A stretch of DNA of 10,279 nucleotides from Faecalicoccus sp. (GTDB lineage: Bacteria; Bacillota_I; Bacilli_A; Erysipelotrichales; Erysipelotrichaceae), in the NCBI GenBank assembly GCA_017941505.1, contig JAGAWH010000170.1, positions 1-10,279 on the forward strand, in the 5' to 3' direction. This document shows positions 6,683 to 10,279 of the stretch, in pieces. The notes under the pieces are model-generated. The model was not told the DNA's origin, searched no databases, and was given only the letters and a program-made list of their open reading frames with translations. A program made the translations under genes and the position numbers. Numbering within the stretch: the stretch's first letter is position 1; the number at the start of each line of letters is the position of its first letter.

Positions 6683-6750
6683 ACTATTAAATGTTAAAAG
6701 TTATAATAGTAAACATATTGTTGATTATATAGCTATCAATCGCTTATAAT
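6683..6750 (+). promoter_or_regulatory. Promoter and candidate operators of the XRE/ImmA unit
   Basis: TTGATT (6721-6726), an 18-base spacer and a perfect TATAAT (6745-6750) form a good promoter with a start near 6757. Symmetric sites overlap it: TTGAT/ATCAA arms at 6721-6739 enclosing the palindrome ATAGCTAT (6729-6736), and ACTATTA/TAATAGT (6683-6689 with 6704-6710) just upstream. A second TATAAT at 6702-6707 has no good -35. Sites covering the -35 and spacer suit autorepression by the XRE protein. The boxes are visible; binding is inferred. Confidence 0.7.
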
Positions 6751-6776
6751 ATAAATAAGCATGGAGGTAAAAGATC

Positions 6777-7151
6777 ATGATGGATATTAATATGATTATT
6801 GCCGGTAATATTTTAACAATGCTTAAAAAGCAGGGAAAGAAACAGGTTGACTTGGCAAATGAGATTGGTGTTTCCAAGCAGGTCATGAGTAAAATGTTAA
6901 ATGGCTCTCGAACAATCAGCGCTGCTGAATTGAAACAGATTTCACGTTTCTTGAGAGTTTCCATGGAACAGTTGATGGAGATGCCGGAATATTTCGCAGA
7001 TACAGATATTATTCATACTTTCATGGGGAAGGTTAAAAGTGACAAAGCCAAAGAAGCTTTGAAGATTGCCGATGAAGTATCTGATTTAATTCTTTTTCAT
7101 CAAAGAGTGAAAGAAAACGGTATTATGATGATGCAGCCAAAGGAGCAGTAA
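6777..7151 (+). CDS. XRE-family helix-turn-helix repressor (ImmR-like), 124 aa
   Basis: The N-terminal two thirds is a Cro/C1-type helix-turn-helix domain, about residues 8-68, with the recognition region AGNILTMLKKQGKKQVDLANEIGVSK (seen in segments), QVMSKMLNGSRTIS and a final helix ending SMEQLM. The rest is a helical tail without a known motif, which may mediate dimerisation or serve as the cleavage region. GGAGGT stands 9 bases before ATG 6777; a second ATG follows at once at 6780. The next gene, an ImmA-type protease, starts 2 bases after the stop. In ImmR/ImmA pairs of ICEBs1 and phages, and in DdrO/IrrE of Deinococcus, the protease cuts the XRE partner to release repression. I infer the same logic here. 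Target genes beyond its own promoter are unknown. Confidence 0.88.
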   Translation: MMDINMIIAGNILTMLKKQGKKQVDLANEIGVSKQVMSKMLNGSRTISAAELKQISRFLRVSMEQLMEMPEYFADTDIIHTFMGKVKSDKAKEALKIADEVSDLILFHQRVKENGIMMMQPKEQ

Positions 7152-7153
7152 AT

Positions 7154-7984
7154 ATGTCGGACATAATAAATAAGATTCTTTATTCAAAACAAAAAAAAGT
7201 ATTTAAAGAAGTTCATTCCCTTGCTAAAACGGTATCGTACCTATATGGTGGAAATCCGATTATTCGAGATGGAATTTATACATTGATAAACAACTATGCC
7301 AGAAAAAAAGAAATTCCTGTACAAATGTTGCGATATCCATTCAATGATGAGGATTTATGGGCGTTTACTTTTCTAAAAAAAGGCACCATCTTCTTATGTA
7401 TTAATACTCAGATTTCTTTATGCAAACAAAACTTTGCGGCAGCACATGAGCTCTACCATCTGTATTGTTTTTGTGAAGATGTTGATCAAAACCTGGTACG
7501 AAGTGGCACTATTCTAAGTACGGAAACGGTAGAGGAAGTTGTGGAAAATCAGGAAGAATTGGAAGCAAATGCCTTTGCGGGAGTATTGTTGATGCCTACC
7601 TCATGTTTAAGGGATCAAATCGAGATGCTGGAAATCGATATAAACCACATCATGATAGATGATATTATCGCTCTTATGGATGTATTTGCGATTCCGTATA
7701 AGGCATGTATTTTAAGGCTATATGAATGTGATATTATTTCTGCTTCAAAAGCTGAAGAATTATATACTACAAAATGGGAAGTGATAAAAGAAAGAATAAT
7801 GTTGACCGGTCAGGCTAAAAGATGGCAGCTGGATGGTGCAGGTACGGAACAATTTGGTTCTTTGTTTGCGGATTTCAATTTTAATGTTGAAAACGATTTT
7901 CTTGTAGACACCAGAGAAGAAAGCGATAGAGAATTTATTTCTTCTTTGAAGAAACGATTCCATCTTGATGAGGTGATTTTTTAA
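7154..7984 (+). CDS. ImmA/IrrE-family zinc metallopeptidase (COG2856-like), 276 aa
   Basis: The zinc site is clear: His98-Glu99-Leu-Tyr-His102 in AAAHELYHLYCF, with the third ligand most likely Glu137 in EELEANAFAGVLLMP, the typical ImmA/IrrE arrangement. Family members cleave a cognate XRE repressor in the cytoplasm in response to stress or signalling. The catalytic core fits residues about 40-190. The C-terminal 85 residues, including KRWQLDGAGTEQFGSLFADF, look like a separate small domain whose role I do not recognise; it could sense a signal or bind a partner. AGGAG lies 8 bases before the ATG, within the end of the XRE gene, so the two are cotranscribed. No terminator is obvious after the stop. 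Such pairs are also listed among predicted XRE-COG2856 toxin-antitoxin-like modules. Confidence 0.88.
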   Translation: MSDIINKILYSKQKKVFKEVHSLAKTVSYLYGGNPIIRDGIYTLINNYARKKEIPVQMLRYPFNDEDLWAFTFLKKGTIFLCINTQISLCKQNFAAAHELYHLYCFCEDVDQNLVRSGTILSTETVEEVVENQEELEANAFAGVLLMPTSCLRDQIEMLEIDINHIMIDDIIALMDVFAIPYKACILRLYECDIISASKAEELYTTKWEVIKERIMLTGQAKRWQLDGAGTEQFGSLFADFNFNVENDFLVDTREESDREFISSLKKRFHLDEVIF

Positions 7985-8005
7985 TTTTTAAATTGTGGAA
8001 TTCCA

Positions 8006-8081
8006 TATAATAGCAAACCCTATTCGACATCTAATTTTTAAAGCATATTCCCTTGAATTTCACATATGGTCATGATATGAT
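8006..8081 (+). promoter_or_regulatory. Promoter region of rpsB-tsf
   Basis: TTGAAT (8053-8058), a 17-base spacer and TATGAT (8076-8081) make a strong promoter with a predicted start near 8088. A perfect TATAAT at 8006-8011, directly after the palindrome TGGAATTCCA (7996-8005), lacks a good -35 and may be a second, weaker promoter. Strong promoters are expected for genes of translation. Confidence 0.72.
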
Positions 8082-8087
8082 AATTCG

Positions 8088-8191
8088 GCGTGGATACGCG
8101 CAAATACACACATCATGAATTCGATTGCCCGTGCACTATGGTGTTGCGATCGTTTGAAATGATGGAGGAGTAACGGAAAGGTGGACAAAAT
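8088..8191 (+). promoter_or_regulatory. Structured leader of the rpsB mRNA, possible S2 autoregulatory site
   Basis: The predicted transcript carries about 104 untranslated bases. A small hairpin GCGT/ACGC with loop GGAT (8088-8099) is followed by a longer stem CGATTGC/GCGATCG (8122-8128 with 8146-8152), with an inner CAC/GTG stem in its loop. Two purine-rich blocks follow: GGAGGAG (8164-8170), inside a mini frame ATG ATG GAG GAG TAA, and AAAGGTGG (8177-8184), the likely true ribosome site 7 bases before the ATG. S2 represses its own mRNA through a leader in enterobacteria. A similar role here is only a suggestion. Confidence 0.42.
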
Positions 8192-9106
8192 ATGTCAATT
8201 GTATCAATGAAGAAACTATTGGAGAATGGTGTTCATTTCGGACATCAGACTCGCCGCTGGAACCCTAAGATGAAACCATACATCTATACCAGCAGAAACG
8301 GTGTTTACATCGTAGACTTAAACCAGACTTTAGACCAGATCGAAGTTGCTTACCAGGAATTAAAGGCAATTGCTGAAAACGGTGGTAAAGTTTTATTTGT
8401 AGGAACTAAGAAATCTGCAGCTGAAACTATCGAAGAGCAGGCTTTACGTTCCGGATCTTTCTATGTTAACAAGCGTTGGTTAGGCGGATTATTAACTAAC
8501 TTCCGTACTATCCAGAAGCGTGTTCGCCGCTTAGTTGAAATTGAAGAAATGGAAGCCAGCGGAAAAATCGAAGTTTACACTAAGAAAGAACAGGCTAACT
8601 TACGTAAAGAAAAAGAAAAATTAGAAACTTCCTTAGGTGGTATCAAAGAAATGAAGAAACTGCCGGATGCGATCGTTATCGTTGACCCGAAGGAAGAACA
8701 CAATGCGGTTGCAGAAGCTAAGAAGTTAGGCATCCCTGTATTCGCTATGTTAGATACTAACTGTGATCCGGAAGATGCAACATATCCAATTGCTTCTAAC
8801 GATGATGCAGCTCGTTCTGTTAAGTTAATCGTTACCATCTTAGCTGACGCTATCGTTGATGCTAAGGGTGGCTTATTAGAAATGGCTTACTTAGATGAAA
8901 CAGAAGATGACGTTAACATGGAAGATGTTATCCGTAACGTTGAAGCACAGATTGCTGAAAACGAAAAACGTCGTCGTCAGCGTATTGAAGAACGCAGAAA
9001 GCGCAATACGGATCGTCGTAACCGTCGTTTCACACCGCGCACACCAAGAGAAAACAATGCAGAAGCTAAACCTGCTGAAGCACCGGCAGAAGCTGCTGCT
9101 GAATAA
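8192..9106 (+). CDS. rpsB: 30S ribosomal protein S2 with long C-terminal extension
   Basis: S2 binds the 30S platform/head junction late in assembly and helps hold S1-type and mRNA contacts. The family core is unmistakable: MKKLLENGVHFGHQTRRWNP near the N-terminus, GVYIVDLNQT, VLFVGTKKSAAE, RWLGGLLTNFRTI, PDAIVIVDP, GIPVFAMLDTNCDP and ASNDDAARSVKLI, ending near residue 228. A tail of about 75 residues follows: acidic (about 233-244), then strongly arginine-rich (about 259-285), then an Ala/Glu/Pro tail (289-304). S2 is usually 230-260 residues, so this 304-residue form is long. Codon choice is strongly biased (GTT, GCT, TTA, CGT, AAC), typical of high expression. It is followed by tsf after 17 bases, the near-universal rpsB-tsf operon. 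Confidence 0.97.
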   Translation: MSIVSMKKLLENGVHFGHQTRRWNPKMKPYIYTSRNGVYIVDLNQTLDQIEVAYQELKAIAENGGKVLFVGTKKSAAETIEEQALRSGSFYVNKRWLGGLLTNFRTIQKRVRRLVEIEEMEASGKIEVYTKKEQANLRKEKEKLETSLGGIKEMKKLPDAIVIVDPKEEHNAVAEAKKLGIPVFAMLDTNCDPEDATYPIASNDDAARSVKLIVTILADAIVDAKGGLLEMAYLDETEDDVNMEDVIRNVEAQIAENEKRRRQRIEERRKRNTDRRNRRFTPRTPRENNAEAKPAEAPAEAAAE

Positions 9107-9123
9107 TTAGAAGGAGAGATACT

Positions 9124-10011
9124 ATGGCTATTACTGCAAAACAGGTAAAAGAATTACGTGAAAAAACCGGTGCCGGCATGATGGACTGCAAAAAGGCCCT
9201 GACTGCTACTGATGGCGACATGGCTAAAGCTGTTGACTGGCTTCGTGAAAAAGGTATCGCAAAGGCTGAAAAGAAGGAAGGCCGTATTGCTGCTGAAGGT
9301 TTAACACGTGCTGCTGTTAAAGACAACACTGCTGTTATCTTCGAAGTTAACTCTGAAACTGACTTCGTTTCTAAAAACGAAAAGTTCTTACACGTATTAG
9401 ATGTAGTTCAGGAAGCTTTATTAGCTGCTAAGCCTGCTGATATGGATGCTGCATTAGCTGCACCTACAGCTGAAGGTACAGTTGCTGAAGTTATCACAAA
9501 CGCTACTGCTACAATCGGTGAAAAGATTTCTTTCCGTCGCTTTGAAGTATTAGAAAAAGCTGACGATGAATTATTCGGTGCTTACATGCACATGGGTGGT
9601 AAGATCTCTACAGTTGCAGTTGTTAAGACTGCAGATCCTGTAGTAGCTAAGAACATGGCTATGCAGATTGCTTCCATGAACCCTAGCTATGTTGACCAGA
9701 GCGAAATCCCTGCAGATGTAATTGAACACGAACGTGCATTACAGCAGCAGATGATGAACAACGACCCTAAGATGGCCGGTAAACCTGAAAAGGTATTAGC
9801 TGGTATCTTAAAGGGTAAGGTTGACAAACACTTCAAGGATCAGTGCTTAATGGATCAGGAATTCTTCTTAGATCCTAAGGCAAAAGTATCTAACTACTTA
9901 AAGGACAACAAAGCTTCTGTTTCTAAGTTTGTTCGTTATCAGACCGGTGAAGGTATTGAAAAACGTGAAGACAACTTTGCAGAAGAAGTAATGTCTCAGA
10001 TCAAGGGTTAA
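9124..10011 (+). CDS. tsf: Elongation factor Ts
   Basis: EF-Ts is the guanine-nucleotide exchange factor that regenerates EF-Tu-GTP during elongation. The N-terminal UBA-like domain (ITAKQVKELREKTGAGMMDC through VDWLREKG, residues about 3-44) binds EF-Tu. The diagnostic TDFV exchange motif is at residues 79-82 in NSETDFVSKNEKF. The two core subdomains follow, including HMGGKIS and MQIASMNPSYV, and the C-terminal module holds LMDQEFFLDPK. Length (295) is normal. AAGGAG lies 7 bases before ATG 9124. Codon bias equals that of rpsB. No separate promoter is seen in the 17-base gap, so expression depends on the rpsB promoter; a terminator follows 9 bases after the stop. Confidence 0.97.
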   Translation: MAITAKQVKELREKTGAGMMDCKKALTATDGDMAKAVDWLREKGIAKAEKKEGRIAAEGLTRAAVKDNTAVIFEVNSETDFVSKNEKFLHVLDVVQEALLAAKPADMDAALAAPTAEGTVAEVITNATATIGEKISFRRFEVLEKADDELFGAYMHMGGKISTVAVVKTADPVVAKNMAMQIASMNPSYVDQSEIPADVIEHERALQQQMMNNDPKMAGKPEKVLAGILKGKVDKHFKDQCLMDQEFFLDPKAKVSNYLKDNKASVSKFVRYQTGEGIEKREDNFAEEVMSQIKG

Positions 10012-10020
10012 TTCAATTAG

Positions 10021-10051
10021 AGGTTGATTCGAAATGAATCAGCCTTTTTTT
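10021..10051 (+). terminator. Rho-independent terminator of rpsB-tsf
   Basis: AGGTTGATTC (10021-10030) pairs with GAATCAGCCT (10036-10045) through ten pairs, including one G-U, around a 5-base loop. A run of T ends at 10051. Strong and well placed after tsf. Confidence 0.95.
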
Positions 10052-10075
10052 ATGTTTTGGCGTATTAGATATTAC

Positions 10076-10130
10076 AGAGGGCAGGGAATCATATAAATAT
10101 TCTGTCTGTTCGCTCTTAACCCTGCCTTCT
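10076..10130. repeat. Long intergenic stem-loop after tsf
   Basis: AGAGGGCAGGG (10076-10086) faces CCCTGCCTTCT (10120-10130), an 11-bp GC-rich stem with one G-U on the plus strand and a 33-base AT-rich loop. No T run follows, so it is not a normal terminator. It could be a dispersed intergenic repeat unit, a small RNA element or part of the leader of the next gene (often pyrH in this position). Confidence 0.5.
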
Positions 10131-10279
10131 GGATTTATGTGTGTGTTGAAATGTGGGTGTTGGAGTGAGTGCAATATATTAAACGGTAATGATAATGAGT
10201 AAAGTAAGTCAAAAAAAAGGTATTAGTCTTTTGTTCAAGTTTATTCTTAATTTTTTGATTTGATAATCGATTACTTGAA
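10131..10279. other. Non-coding tail of the window
   Basis: No open frame with a ribosome site is present. A GT-rich stretch (10138-10172) is followed by AT-rich DNA. TTCAAGT (10234-10240) is repeated inverted as ACTTGAA at the very end (10273-10279), with the palindrome AATCGATT between them. No convincing promoter pair was found; the next gene starts outside the window. Confidence 0.5.

Noticed and set aside
6652..8191. XRE/ImmA region as part of a prophage or ICE
   Set aside because: No integrase, excisionase, phage or conjugation gene and no flanking direct repeats are visible within the window.
8895..9110. Plus-strand frame of 71 codons inside the end of rpsB
   Set aside because: Shifted reading of the Arg/Ala-rich rpsB tail; no ribosome site and no recognisable protein.
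1..10279. tRNA, rRNA, CRISPR array, T-box or known riboswitch
   Set aside because: No cloverleaf-like set, no regularly spaced repeats and no T-box or riboswitch core sequence was recognised by eye on either strand.

Overview
This window reads as chromosomal DNA of a low- to mid-GC Firmicute. The protein style (short DprA, Pro-CCG and Leu-TTA usage, an S2 protein with a long charged tail) suggests the Erysipelotrichia, but that placement is inference. The backbone follows an order known from Bacillus subtilis and relatives: dprA, topA, trmFO, xerC (codV), then rpsB and tsf. Two accessory modules sit in the gaps of this backbone.

Layout. At 1-49 a terminator closes an upstream transcript. dprA (63-782) follows almost directly. 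The dprA-topA gap (783-2267, about 1.5 kb) is a cluster of toxin-antitoxin material: a truncated HigA-like antitoxin N-terminus (808-954); a probable type I toxin-antitoxin locus with a 44-residue membrane peptide (1087-1221) and a convergent antisense RNA from a strong minus-strand promoter (1286-1314); and a minus-strand Phd/PIN (VapC-like) type II pair (1976 down to 1336). topA-trmFO-xerC (2268-6595) is a tight operon in which both junctions overlap by 8 bases, ending at a strong terminator (6611-6651).

From 6683 to 7984 an XRE-family repressor and an ImmA/IrrE-family metallopeptidase form a two-gene unit with its own promoter. It lies where B. subtilis carries clpQ-clpY (hslVU) and codY. 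rpsB-tsf (8192-10011) follows with a clear promoter, a structured leader of about 100 nt and a terminator. The remaining 228 bases hold a long stem-loop and no recognisable gene.

How the parts work together. The backbone genes serve DNA uptake/recombination (DprA), supercoiling (TopA), tRNA m5U54 methylation (TrmFO), chromosome dimer resolution (XerC) and translation (S2, EF-Ts). The accessory genes are self-contained regulatory or toxin-antitoxin units. The most interesting one is the small type I locus. Its toxin mRNA has a predicted 5'-to-3' long-range pairing, a possible SD-blocking segment and a mini-ORF, arranged much like the inert/active mRNA switching known from hok-type systems. All of this is read by eye; no folding or database search was run.
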